DNA of 64,000 nt, from assembly GCA_026874595.1 (NCBI GenBank), contig CM049309.1, forward strand, positions 66,572,926 to 66,636,925. Reading direction: 5' to 3'. The notes below the pieces were generated by a model. That model ran no database searches, had not been told where the DNA came from, and was given only the letters and a program-made list of their open reading frames with translations. Positions within the stretch are counted from its first letter, which is position 1, and the number at the start of each line of letters is the position of its first letter. A program made the position numbers and the translations under genes. Below, piece after piece: positions 11,122 through 22,574 of the stretch. This DNA is from Sipunculus nudus. Taxonomy: Eukaryota; Annelida; Sipuncula; Golfingiida; Sipunculidae.

Positions 11122-13754
11122 AGGAGTGGGGGGCTCCCAAAGGAAACCAAACACGTTTGCTGCTCTCGAGTATTTTTAATTCTGTAGTTTAGCGTACATG
11201 ACAGCTGGTCGAGAAAGGTGGTTGACACCTGTACAAATAAAAGGACAGATTTAGTCGGATGTCCATGAAACGCTATGCATAACATGCAACACAAATGCTG
11301 ATAAAACAGCTATAGGCATAATGAAGACCTATACGACTAAATATATAGTATCTCTGCGTTAAAACCATTAAACATACAAGAAAACAAATAATCATATACT
11401 GTACATAAATACAATCACTCAGTGACATATGCTAGTCCGAGCCCTATATCCTTAGCTAAAGATATGATGCAGACACCATAATTGCTTCATGAACCGGTCA
11501 ATAAGATCTCCAGATCTATATACCCACAGTGAACATACCGTGCGCCAGATTCGCAATAGCCTACAACCACAGCACCATGTACATGAATGTAACAATATGT
11601 AAGGCTAACACTATTATCCTAAAGATGTAACCGAATAAGGTGTGATCAGCACCCAAATCTCTAGATAATATCGCAGATAAATCATGTTCGTTCCCGGTTG
11701 CAGCTAATACTACAATCCATGTTCACTAAATATCTTCTCCGAATGTCCATCTAAACGGTGTTATCACATTAATCTATAGCGATTGGAACTTCAAGGACAA
11801 ACATATAAAATGTGAAACTCAGTAATCCTTGCGCTGGACACACACATAATGCACAGGATAAACATAACCTGAGGAAACGTAGCACGACCTTCACACGGCA
11901 TAAGAGAAATGTACAGATAAACATACAAAAGTATAGAAGAATCAAGGTCTCTGTCATGTGAGCATATAGCCGAGAGGTATGGTTGAATTATAAAAACACA
12001 ATTATCAGTGATAAATCTACTCATTATTTAACCGAATGACTTATAACACTAGAAGACAAATCCTGCCTAAACAAATACCATCAGTATCCCTTCAGTCATA
12101 AACCTAGCAGGTAATAGTTCAAGTCATATCAAGTGACCTTACCAATGACAATAATAAGTGTTCACATACTTTCATAATGCAAAACATTATGGGAACATCC
12201 ACATCCGAAAATGCAGTAAACTTAGCCCAACGCAAACTGATTTGGTCAGCAGTACCTTCATATTATGCATAATGAAATACAAGTTATTCTCTCAATAATG
12301 GGCCAAGATACAATACTTCCATACAACCAAAAAGTACTGGTATTGCCCAAATCAAGTAACAGCAGCAAATAAAACAGTTTTAGAAGCCAGCTCTGTCCTT
12401 AACAACTAATGCTCCCATAGCATACGCAGAATCATATCAGTAAATCCACAAGATAGTTTAAACCACTATGGTTGACTGGAAATGAAAACATCTCCATGAT
12501 ACTGTTCAGTTTACATATACCAGCACAGCATGGCATTACTTTACTTAGCCACTGGGCTTTTGCAATAATATTGCATCCTACTTTAACCCTCAAACTGATA
12601 TTACATGGCATGATATCCGTCAGCCCTCCAATAAACTAAGTCTCACCACTGCCACTAGGGGGGGGCCACATGTCGGATGGATGACATGGGCAATATATAC
12701 TCTGGTGAGCTCCTTGTCAATCAGTTATTTCCATCTCAATATCTCCAAACTATTATACACAGTGAAACATCTTCACCCAGAAGCAGTATGATCATCTTCT
12801 GTCAACCAAGGAATCTGTTTACAGGGTAACTGTCCGATAGTGCCCTCCTGTTCCAGAATATTACCCCATGTGGGACTTCCCACTCAATATGATTTAAAAC
12901 CTGAGACTCATCATCTACAGAGTATAAAATACCTATACATAATAATGCTATTCCAAATACAGTTCAGGACTGCCGTAAATAAACGGTAATATCCTCACAT
13001 AACCAAAAACCTTAGTCCAAATACCAGGATATACCACAAAAGACATGCAAGCAAATAAAAATACATAATGCATATGAATATCATGCGTACAAGTCTCATA
13101 AGCAAATATCTCCACTAGACTGTAGTAATTCTTCAACATGGTGTAGTCAAAATGTAGAGATAACATGACGAACCTGCATTACTAGCTCGTCCGCCATCAC
13201 AATCGTTACACTGGGTTACACTAATCATCATATAAGTAAACAAGGGGTCTCCAATAAAATATTCTACAACATCGGACTCGTATTTAACATTAAACATTTC
13301 CAGCGGGGATGCTGGGCCTCAAGTACGTGTACACGCTGACGTAATCACGTGACAAGGGCCTCCATGACAGTTAGAATGTAGAGAGCTCCGGCCATTACTT
13401 TAATCGCCAACTATACACAAAGTACCTAATGACAACAAATAAGACCCTTACCTACGGCTCAAACATCAAAGCCACTTCACTCCGGTAACCGTCATAAGAC
13501 TCCCAGACAACAAAAACGGCCCCAAAACTGGTCAAACTGTGAGAACTCAGCCAGCTGCCCCAACTGCGAGATACTGGCGGAACTAGTCTGACGAACAACC
13601 TCACCGCGCATGCCCGGGGCAAAAGCGCTACTCAGATTAATCTACCAAATCGTCGCTAGAGGGCAACACCTCTCGGTGTCCCTGAATCATTTAACTAAAC
13701 TTTGACTAGTTTATCAACCGCTGACTCTAATATAGGTTGATACATGGTCACACA
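11118..13754 (-). repeat. 3' LTR of the Gypsy element (uninterrupted)
   Basis: This 2637-base repeat matches 20312-26520 once the two insertions there are removed (2636 bases). By eye I found three differences: one base near 11762, one base in a G-run near 12660, and one base near 12788. The open frames inside it (such as 11769-11957 and 12948-13166) recur in the other copy and look non-coding. Confidence 0.95.
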
Positions 13755-13767
13755 CGCCCCTCCTTTT
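13755..13767 (-). other. Polypurine tract of the Gypsy element
   Basis: On the - strand the sequence aaaaggaggggcg directly precedes the 3' LTR start (TGTGTG). This is the expected site and composition for priming plus-strand DNA synthesis. Confidence 0.8.
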
Positions 13768-13923
13768 GCAAACTACACACTCCAACCTAAGTAGAAAGAG
13801 GCTATTGTAATACATGGTACTAAATCCTACCATAATAGTGTAAGAAAGCAGAGGAGTCTAACAACTTATACAAACACAGATATAGAATGTAGTGTTCACA
13901 TGTAACATTAACGGAGAGTACAA

Positions 13924-16900
13924 TCAAAATTTACCAATGTCAATTAGTGTCTCTCCACCAAGAAGGAAACCTTTTGCACAATCAACACCGTGGCATGCTT
14001 TGCTCGTCTGGGTTGAAACTGCGGACTTGGGCAGATGATATGGATTGGAATGGTAACCAGCCGTAGTCCTGTCGGTTCTGCGCACCGGCAAAGTCTCTGG
14101 TTGTGTCTCACAGCACGGCCCATCAGGCGTAACATCTCCCTGGACTACTGGTTGAGGTTCTACGACTGGCTCTGACAAGTCCAATGGGTTAGGCTGGCGC
14201 GTTTCCCATTGAGGTGGCTCCTCGGCTAACAAGAAGCCTGGAAATTCATCGTCCACGTCCGGAGCTGGGTCATCCCCAACCTCCTGCTGTTCCTCTGGCC
14301 ATTCTGGAAGTAATACTGGTTGCTCCTCCCGCGGTGTGGGGCAGAGCGTCAACTGTCGGCGATTCACCCACATGTTCTCGCCCGACCCAACAGCTGGCTC
14401 AATCTGATATATGTCATCTTTCTTTCTTATCACTTTGTAGACCGTGGATCCGAAACTATCCTGGATCTTAACTCGGCCGGCCGGATACTGTCTGAGGTAA
14501 ACTCTAGCACCAACTGACAATGGCACCTCAGTGGCCTTCTTATCAAACTCTCGCTTTCGGTTTATCGCAGCGCGGTTCAACTTTTCCTGCACAAAGGCAT
14601 ACGATTCTTGGAGCTTCCTCTGATGGAGCTCAACCCAGTTGGTTGGAGTCATCTCCCTCTCTCCCTCTGGGTCCAGACAAATGCAAAGCCCCAAGTCAGA
14701 TGGCAGCCTCGGATCTCGTCCGTAGAGCATATAGAATGGCGAGTACCCCGTGGTGCTGTGCGGGGTCGCATTATAAGAAAACACTAGCTCTCCTAGGTAT
14801 TCCGGCCACTTATTCTTTCGCTCGGGGGGAAGGGACCTCAGCAAATCATGCATGGTGCGGTTGAAACGTTCGGTCTGTCCGTTCCCCATGGGATGGTACC
14901 TTGTAGTGTGTGACCGCTTCACACCGTACCACTCGCACAACTGGTGAACGATTTGGGCCTCAAACAAACGGCCCTGATCTGCGTGAATGCGACAGGGTGG
15001 ACCAAACCGGTGAAACCATTCTCTTACCATAACACGCGCAACTGTCGACGCCTTCTGGTCTCTGGTCGGCACCGCTACCACCCATTTGGTGAACACATCC
15101 GTCAGTACCAAAACATTCTCTCGTCCGTCTGTAGCCCTTTCTAACAGGGTGAAATCAATACACACAACTTCTAGAGGCCTACTGGCTGATATGGATCCCA
15201 AAGGTGGGCGCACTTTCTGAAGCCTGGCCAGCTTGCATCTGTCACAATTGTCGATATAACTCCGCACATCCGCTGCCATCCTTGGCCAATAATACTTTGA
15301 TCTTAGCATTAACTCGGTGCGCTCTACTCCCTGGTGGCCATGTCTGTCGTGTAGCCTTTTCAAAGCATCATCTCGCAGAGACTTTGGTAGCACAATTTGT
15401 CTCAGTTCTCCCAACAGTGGATCAATGACCTTTCGGTAGAGAATCCCCTTCATCTGGTTCATCCTCGGCCACTGACGAAACATCAACTGCTGTGCAACAG
15501 TCTGGTATTTCCGAACACGTAAAGCGGGTTTCTCGCCCTTCTCCCAGAAGTGTAGGAATTCCCCAATGTCTGGGTCGTCGGCTTGTAGTTTCCCAACTGC
15601 CTCAAGAGACAATGTCGGCAAGCTAGTTGCACTATTATTGCAATTGACTTGTAACTTGGCTGTAGGAAGTACTTGTTGGTCCTGGAGTGCAGCATGTATG
15701 CCTGGTGGGACTTCCGTAGTAACCGATACCTGACAGAGTGTCTGGTGAATCTCCTCAGTGTCCCATGGCCTTCTATCCTGACGCGACAATGCATCAGCAT
15801 TGATGTTCGCTTTGCCAGAGCGGTACACCATATCAAAATCAAACACGGCAAGCATTGATGCCCATCGTTGCTCCGTGGCAGTGAGTTTTGCCTGTTTCAT
15901 CAAATAAGTCAGCGGATTACTGTCCGCCAATACGGTGAACTTTCCATACTGGAGGTAATCTCTAAACTGATCACAAACGGCCCACTTCAACGCAACGAAT
16001 TCCAAGCGCTTGGAGCTGTACTGGCTAGGGTTTCTCTCTGTACCCCTAAGGCCCCTACTGGCATATGCGATGACTTTTTTAGTGCCTCCCTGCTCCTGGC
16101 TTAAAACTGCTCCTAGACCTTGCATAGACGCATCCGTCTCTAAGATAAAAGGTAGTCCGAAGTCAGGGTAACCTAGGAGTGGAGTCTCAGTCAGTACCCT
16201 CCTTAACTGTTCAAATGCTGCCTGGTGTTCCGGTAGCCACAGACCTGAGAGGTCTACTCGCTTAGACTTGTGCGATTTCTGGTTTCGCATTGCAACACCT
16301 GTCAATCTATGTAAGGGAGCCGCGATCTTAGCAAACTGGGGCACAAAACGTCTGTAATACGACGCAAATCCCAAAAATCTACGTAACTCGCGCAGGTTCA
16401 GCGGTATTGGCCAGTCTGCCACAGCTCTGATCTTATCAGGGTCCGTAGAGATACCGTCGCCTGAGATCCGGTGGCCCAGGAATTTAACCTCTTTGCAAAA
16501 GAGTTCACATTTCTCCGCCTTGAGTTTCAGTCCATGGGTTCTAAGTTTCCGGAGGACAACCTCGAGACGTTCCAAACTTTCACCGATTGTCTCTCCATAG
16601 ACAATAATGTCATCCAGATACACTAACAGTATCATGAAGACATCTTCCCTGAAGACCTGTGACATAAGTCGTTGCCATGTAGCCGGACTATTGGCAAGAC
16701 CGAAAGGCATCCTGCTGTATTCAAAAAGGCCGAATGGCGTAGTAAAAGCCGTCTTTCTGCAATCTTCAGGAACCACCTCCACCTGGTGGTAGGCAGAAGC
16801 CAGGTCAAGAGTGGTAAAGTATTTTGCCCCCCGTAGAGCCTCTAGACTTTCCTGAATCCTTGGAAGAGGAAACACATCTCTTCGAATCTTTTTGTTTAAT

Positions 16901-18012
16901 TTTCTGTAGTCGACACATAGTCTTATATCGCCGGACTTTTTCTGTACAACTACAATCGGTGAAGCATACTCCGAGCTGCTCTCCCGAATGACGCCTTGTT
17001 GGACCAAATCTTTCAAATGGTCTCGTACTTTGCTGATAAGCAGGTGGTGAATCCGCCGGTATGGTTCTTGAATCGGCACAGAGTCCTCTGTTTTGATAGG
17101 ATGTTGAATGCTCTTAGTAACCGGTATTGGTTCCCCTTTCTTCAGGAAAACATCCTTGAACTCTAGCAACAACTGCTCCAACTTTGCTTTCTCAAGGGAA
17201 GTCCCCTCAAAATTACTTAAGTTGACTGAAGGTAGCTCAGTCCTTGCATCTCCCGCACCACCTCGCATAACGCACAAGCCATGCCCATCTTGTTCCACTT
17301 GTATATCCTCGAGCTCTTTCTGAACTAACTCAGCAGCGGAGACGAGTCCAACCCTCGTATTTGGCTTCAAAACCAAGTCCTCGTGACTTGAGTTGACTAC
17401 CTGAACCAACAACTGTCCTCTAGGGTCTTCAACCCAGGTAGGAGCTAACATAACGCCTCCTTTTACCGGTTGTGTGAATGGCTCTACCAACAGGGATGCA
17501 CTGGCTCTTGGAACCCTGACCTTAATAGCACTCACACTGCGTACTGGAACACGGATCTCCGCAGTTTCACAAACTCTGGCAAACTTTCCCGAGATACTGG
17601 TCATCGCCCGGGGTGCCTCAGGTAACTGCTGCATTACAAGGTCTTTAAACTGTGGCACAAGGGAGAGGACATTTGTGCCCAATAAACCTGGCATCGCTTC
17701 GCGCTTTTCCTTTACTTCAGGGGTGTCCTTTGCTACTAGGATTCCAGCATCCTTAACTACCTGATCACAGACCTTCACATCAACCGTGAGCAATCCCAGG
17801 TAGGGAATATCCAATCCGTTAGCAGCATGAAGGGTAAGCCACTCGTGGGTTTCAAGCAAATCATCCTGAGAGAAGTGTTGTTCGAAAAATGCCTCTGACA
17901 TCGTTGACACTTGCGAGCCCGTGTCAACTAAACATTTTATCTGGTGACCTCCAATCTCTGCAACCACAACTTGCCTGCCACCAACTGTTCGAGACACAAG
18001 TTTGCCCCCCAT
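13924..18012 (-). CDS. Gypsy pol: protease, reverse transcriptase, RNase H, integrase
   Basis: A 1362-residue open frame shows, in order: an aspartic protease motif (LVDTGSQVS, near residue 30); reverse transcriptase with KKSGDIRLCVDYRKLN, LASAYHQVEV, FGLANSP and the active-site YLDD at 16609-16620; RNase H (ILETDASMQGLGAVLS, LADSNPLTYL); an integrase HHCC zinc finger (HDRHGHQG ... CDRC); the integrase catalytic core (CIDFTLLE, HADQGRLFEA, HPMGNGQTERFNR); and a C-terminal GPF/Y-like segment (GSTVYKVIRKKD). It is in the same frame as gag, with no stop between 18213 and 18012, so gag-pol is a single polyprotein frame apart from the TAA at 18214. The pol part appears intact. No clear chromodomain is seen at the C-terminus. 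Confidence 0.93.
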   Translation of the reverse strand: MGGKLVSRTVGGRQVVVAEIGGHQIKCLVDTGSQVSTMSEAFFEQHFSQDDLLETHEWLTLHAANGLDIPYLGLLTVDVKVCDQVVKDAGILVAKDTPEVKEKREAMPGLLGTNVLSLVPQFKDLVMQQLPEAPRAMTSISGKFARVCETAEIRVPVRSVSAIKVRVPRASASLLVEPFTQPVKGGVMLAPTWVEDPRGQLLVQVVNSSHEDLVLKPNTRVGLVSAAELVQKELEDIQVEQDGHGLCVMRGGAGDARTELPSVNLSNFEGTSLEKAKLEQLLLEFKDVFLKKGEPIPVTKSIQHPIKTEDSVPIQEPYRRIHHLLISKVRDHLKDLVQQGVIRESSSEYASPIVVVQKKSGDIRLCVDYRKLNKKIRRDVFPLPRIQESLEALRGAKYFTTLDLASAYHQVEVVPEDCRKTAFTTPFGLFEYSRMPFGLANSPATWQRLMSQVFREDVFMILLVYLDDIIVYGETIGESLERLEVVLRKLRTHGLKLKAEKCELFCKEVKFLGHRISGDGISTDPDKIRAVADWPIPLNLRELRRFLGFASYYRRFVPQFAKIAAPLHRLTGVAMRNQKSHKSKRVDLSGLWLPEHQAAFEQLRRVLTETPLLGYPDFGLPFILETDASMQGLGAVLSQEQGGTKKVIAYASRGLRGTERNPSQYSSKRLEFVALKWAVCDQFRDYLQYGKFTVLADSNPLTYLMKQAKLTATEQRWASMLAVFDFDMVYRSGKANINADALSRQDRRPWDTEEIHQTLCQVSVTTEVPPGIHAALQDQQVLPTAKLQVNCNNSATSLPTLSLEAVGKLQADDPDIGEFLHFWEKGEKPALRVRKYQTVAQQLMFRQWPRMNQMKGILYRKVIDPLLGELRQIVLPKSLRDDALKRLHDRHGHQGVERTELMLRSKYYWPRMAADVRSYIDNCDRCKLARLQKVRPPLGSISASRPLEVVCIDFTLLERATDGRENVLVLTDVFTKWVVAVPTRDQKASTVARVMVREWFHRFGPPCRIHADQGRLFEAQIVHQLCEWYGVKRSHTTRYHPMGNGQTERFNRTMHDLLRSLPPERKNKWPEYLGELVFSYNATPHSTTGYSPFYMLYGRDPRLPSDLGLCICLDPEGEREMTPTNWVELHQRKLQESYAFVQEKLNRAAINRKREFDKKATEVPLSVGARVYLRQYPAGRVKIQDSFGSTVYKVIRKKDDIYQIEPAVGSGENMWVNRRQLTLCPTPREEQPVLLPEWPEEQQEVGDDPAPDVDDEFPGFLLAEEPPQWETRQPNPLDLSEPVVEPQPVVQGDVTPDGPCCETQPETLPVRRTDRTTAGYHSNPYHLPKSAVSTQTSKACHGVDCAKGFLLGGETLIDIGKF

Positions 18013-18213
18013 GTGTTCCTGTGCAACAGCGCCTGACGAGTCTGCAGTCGCACCAGCATTCCCTGTCTGCTGTGTCTGTGGCTCGGCTTTGCGTTTTGGA
18101 CAATTTCTCCGTATATGCCCAGGCTCCTGACAATGGAAGCATACTAATTGACCCCGTCCTGAGGAAGCAACTCCGCTCCCTCGCTTTAGTCGCTCATTCT
18201 CCCGGATGAGTTC

Positions 18214-19008
18214 TTACTGTTGCTTCTGACTCTCTCTTAACTCAGACCGGAGCCTGCCCAGGTCTTTACGCAGTTCTTTGACCTCCTGTGCTAGGGTACA
18301 CTCACCGCCAGTCTCATCCGACCCAGCCACTACATGGCGTGAAGTCGGCCTGCCATTTCCCTGTGACTCTTCTCCTTCAGCTATCGCAAAAGCCTCTGCA
18401 CGGAGTTCCTTGAATGACATGTCTCTATTCAGGCGTACAAGTTTCTTTAGGTCACGGCGCAAGTTAGCGTCACGCACATTCTCCGCAAACCGTGTTTTCA
18501 GCATTCCATCTTTATCCGACACCCTGTTCTTATCCTTACTAATTACCCTTTCTATCAAGGTCATCAGAGCTAGTGAAAATTCACGCAGAGTCTCCTTGGG
18601 CTCTTGCCTCCGATGGTAAAAGACGTCAAGCAGCTGTTCCGCAGAGCGTTTTTCACCAAACGTGCTCTCCAACAGTTCAAATAGCTGCTCTGGTTCTGTA
18701 ACCACTTCGCACTTAACCTCCGCCTTAGCTTGTCCCTCGAGATGAGCTATAAGCAGGTCTACCGCCTCCTGCCCTTCCAGGCCCTGACTACGAAGAGCGC
18801 CCCTGGCCTCCAAAACCCAATCTGACAACCTAAGTGTGTCGCCACTATAACATGAAAGCTTCCTTTGTGCGTAGACCTCTCGTACTGGAGCTGGCTGTGG
18901 TGCTTGAGGTGGTGTTGCTTCCCTGGCCGCTCCCTCAACTACACTGAGCCGCCCCTGTAAGCTAATTACTAGTTCGCGCAACTGATCCACCTCTTGCTGG
19001 TTCGCCAT
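18214..19008 (-). CDS. Gypsy gag, N-terminal part, ending at an in-frame TAA
   Basis: The ATG at 19008 opens a 264-residue frame: a short Gln/Glu-rich coiled-coil-like start, then a capsid-like region (KLSCYSGDTLRLSDWVLEAR, FHRRQ-like EPKETLREFS), then a Glu/Lys-rich helix. It ends at TAA (18214-18216). The same frame continues without a gap and encodes a CCHC zinc knuckle, CFHCQEPGHIRRNC (C-x2-C-x4-H-x4-C, about 18100-18145), before protease. The stop thus separates the capsid region from the nucleocapsid. It may be a point mutation or a readthrough stop. The surrounding Gln-rich codons make a C-to-T change in a Gln codon a simple explanation. Confidence 0.85.
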   Translation of the reverse strand: MANQQEVDQLRELVISLQGRLSVVEGAAREATPPQAPQPAPVREVYAQRKLSCYSGDTLRLSDWVLEARGALRSQGLEGQEAVDLLIAHLEGQAKAEVKCEVVTEPEQLFELLESTFGEKRSAEQLLDVFYHRRQEPKETLREFSLALMTLIERVISKDKNRVSDKDGMLKTRFAENVRDANLRRDLKKLVRLNRDMSFKELRAEAFAIAEGEESQGNGRPTSRHVVAGSDETGGECTLAQEVKELRKDLGRLRSELRESQKQQ

Positions 19009-20290
19009 ATCTCAACCCAAATGAAGCAACAGCAAAACCACAGACCGAACGGTGTCGATCTAACCACAGTACTGGACAGACCGTGATAGGACCACACTCG
19101 GACCAACTAACCACTAGACCTCACAGATCTAAACAAGCAGAACCAGTGTCTGCTAAAATAAGACTTTATCAACTACAATGGCGTCAACACCATGTAACCA
19201 GCTAAGTGCTGCCATTTATATTACTCACTCCTATCACACCAAAGTGATACTCATGTAGACATACGTATATCAATATATAGACAATGGAGGCTGTGTGACA
19301 TCGAACCTTACCTGTATTCCTCCACCGGAACACAATGACTGCTTACATGGTAGTGAAACATGATATTTATGTGTATATAACAAACGGACTATATGGTCAC
19401 CCTAGCTATGACCTCACTGACCAAAGGGGTAACCGTGTGAAATACTCACGAGTACATGCAAGTAACTCGACCTGGCCAGTGAACACCAGATTACGCAAAA
19501 ATCATTAATACTCTCACCGTAGTTCGTATACAAGGCCATCCGTCGACAGCAACTAAGAGTGCCCCAACACGTTATAACACGTACATCTATAACAATGTCC
19601 AAACCGTATCTCAAACAAAACCCTACCCAGAACACCCAGGATGGTCCACACATAGATACAGTCAAGGTAATACCTGTTCATTGGAAACCGGCTCTAGGAC
19701 ACAATACTCGAGCTGTTATCACAGGCTGAAACATAACAAACATTACCCGCACCTATGATGAACATCAAACTGCACATATTAGTAAACATTTCAAGGCCAT
19801 GATGCAACATCAAGTATGAACAAGCACAAAGTCCATAGTCCAGCAACCGCCACTGTTCCTGAGAAAATACCTGAAGAACCAGTCCTTTGCCGCACATTGG
19901 GGAACAGTAGAGCAATCCCAGTCTATCGGCTAACATCAATGGGCACTGCGGTAACTTCCGCACAAAAACAATCCCTCAAACCATTTCTGCTGCCTCAGCT
20001 AGGCCTTTGAACACTGCTGCAACATCAACGCAGGATCACATATCACAGGATCACACATCACAGGATCACACATCTGGAACACAATTCGAGACAAATTCCG
20101 GTAGCTTATGGCAGTCTCCTCGTCCAGTGCCACAACTGGACACGACTTGGGTTTGTTGACCTCTAATCCCATCAATCAGTATGGCTCCACCTGCCAACCA
20201 CCTTTCTGTCATCAATCAATAATCCGTTCCACTGTCACAGTGGCAAACCAAACCTCACAGCAAGCACACCTGTCCGTCGCCACAGCAGCA
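19009..20290 (-). other. Gypsy 5' leader
   Basis: About 1.28 kb lies between the primer-binding site and the gag ATG without a convincing gene. It holds a short tandem repeat, aggatcacaCATCAC-like, around 20030-20075. It probably includes the packaging signal, but nothing in the sequence proves that. Confidence 0.6.
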
Positions 20291-20309
20291 AATCCCACCG
20301 CTGCCACCA
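20291..20309 (-). other. Primer-binding site, tRNA-Leu type
   Basis: The + strand reads aatcccaccgctgccacca, which equals the 3' end (including CCA) of a eukaryotic cytosolic tRNA-Leu as I remember it. The element strand is its complement and starts with TGG, two bases from the LTR end at 20312. The match is 19 bases long. Confidence 0.85.
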
Positions 20310-22574
20310 GATGTAAGGAGTGGGGGGCTCCCAAAGGAAACCAAACACGTTTGCTGCTCTCGAGTATTTTTAATTCTGTAGTTTAGCGTACATGACAGCT
20401 GGTCGAGAAAGGTGGTTGACACCTGTACAAATAAAAGGACAGATTTAGTCGGATGTCCATGAAACGCTATGCATAACATGCAACACAAATGCTGATAAAA
20501 CAGCTATAGGCATAATGAAGACCTATACGACTAAATATATAGTATCTCTGCGTTAAAACCATTAAACATACAAGAAAACAAATAATCATATACTGTACAT
20601 AAATACAATCACTCAGTGACATATGCTAGTCCGAGCCCTATATCCTTAGCTAAAGATATGATGCAGACACCATAATTGCTTCATGAACCGGTCAATAAGA
20701 TCTCCAGATCTATATACCCACAGTGAACATACCGTGCGCCAGATTCGCAATAGCCTACAACCACAGCACCATGTACATGAATGTAACAATATGTAAGGCT
20801 AACACTATTATCCTAAAGATGTAACCGAATAAGGTGTGATCAGCACCCAAATCTCTAGATAATATCGCAGATAAATCATGTTCGTTCCCGGTTGCAGCTA
20901 ATACTACAATCCATGTTCACTAAATATCTTCTCCGAATGTCCATCTAAACGGTGTGATCACATTAATCTATAGCGATTGGAACTTCAAGGACAAACATAT
21001 AAAATGTGAAACTCAGTAATCCTTGCGCTGGACACACACATAATGCACAGGATAAACATAACCTGAGGAAACGTAGCACGACCTTCACACGGCATAAGAG
21101 AAATGTACAGATAAACATACAAAAGTATAGAAGAATCAAGGTCTCTGTCATGTGAGCATATAGCCGAGAGGTATGGTTGAATTATAAAAACACAATTATC
21201 AGTGATAAATCTACTCATTATTTAACCGAATGACTTATAACACTAGAAGACAAATCCTGCCTAAACAAATACCATCAGTATCCCTTCAGTCATAAACCTA
21301 GCAGGTAATAGTTCAAGTCATATCAAGTGACCTTACCAATGACAATAATAAGTGTTCACATACTTTCATAATGCAAAACATTATGGGAACATCCACATCC
21401 GAAAATGCAGTAAACTTAGCCCAACGCAAACTGATTTGGTCAGCAGTACCTTCATATTATGCATAATGAAATACAAGTTATTCTCTCAATAATGGGCCAA
21501 GATACAATACTTCCATACAACCAAAAAGTACTGGTATTGCCCAAATCAAGTAACAGCAGCAAATAAAACAGTTTTAGAAGCCAGCTCTGTCCTTAACAAC
21601 TAATGCTCCCATAGCATACGCAGAATCATATCAGTAAATCCACAAGATAGTTTAAACCACTATGGTTGACTGGAAATGAAAACATCTCCATGATACTGTT
21701 CAGTTTACATATACCAGCACAGCATGGCATTACTTTACTTAGCCACTGGGCTTTTGCAATAATATTGCATCCTACTTTAACCCTCAAACTGATATTACAT
21801 GGCATGATATCCGTCAGCCCTCCAATAAACTAAGTCTCACCACTGCCACTAGGGGGGGCCACATGTCGGATGGATGACATGGGCAATATATACTCTGGTG
21901 AGCTCCTTGTCAATCAGTTATTTCCATCTCAATATCTCCAAACTATTATACACAGTGAAACATCTTCACCCAGAAGCAATATGATCATCTTCTGTCAACC
22001 AAGGAATCTGTTTACAGGGTAACTGTCCGATAGTGCCCTCCTGTTCCAGAATATTACCCCATGTGGGACTTCCCACTCAATATGATTTAAAACCTGAGAC
22101 TCATCATCTACAGAGTATAAAATACCTATACATAATAATGCTATTCCAAATACAGTTCAGGACTGCCGTAAATAAACGGTAATATCCTCACATAACCAAA
22201 AACCTTAGTCCAAATACCAGGATATACCACAAAAGACATGCAAGCAAATAAAAATACATAATGCATATGAATATCATGCGTACAAGTCTCATAAGCAAAT
22301 ATCTCCACTAGACTGTAGTAATTCTTCAACATGGTGTAGTCAAAATGTAGAGATAACATGACGAACCTGCATTACTAGCTCGTCCGCCATCACAATCGTT
22401 ACACTGGGTTACACTAATCATCATATAAGTAAACAAGGGGTCTCCAATAAAATATTCTACAACATCGGACTCGTATTTAACATTAAACATTTCCAGCGGG
22501 GATGCTGGGCCTCAAGTACGTGTACACGCTGACGTAATCACGTGACAAGGGCCTCCATGACAGTTAGAATGTAG

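Noticed and set aside
11769-13166. Open frames in the LTR as extra retroelement genes
   Set aside because: They are short, repeat identically in the second LTR, and show no protein motif. Their conservation reflects the recent LTR copying.
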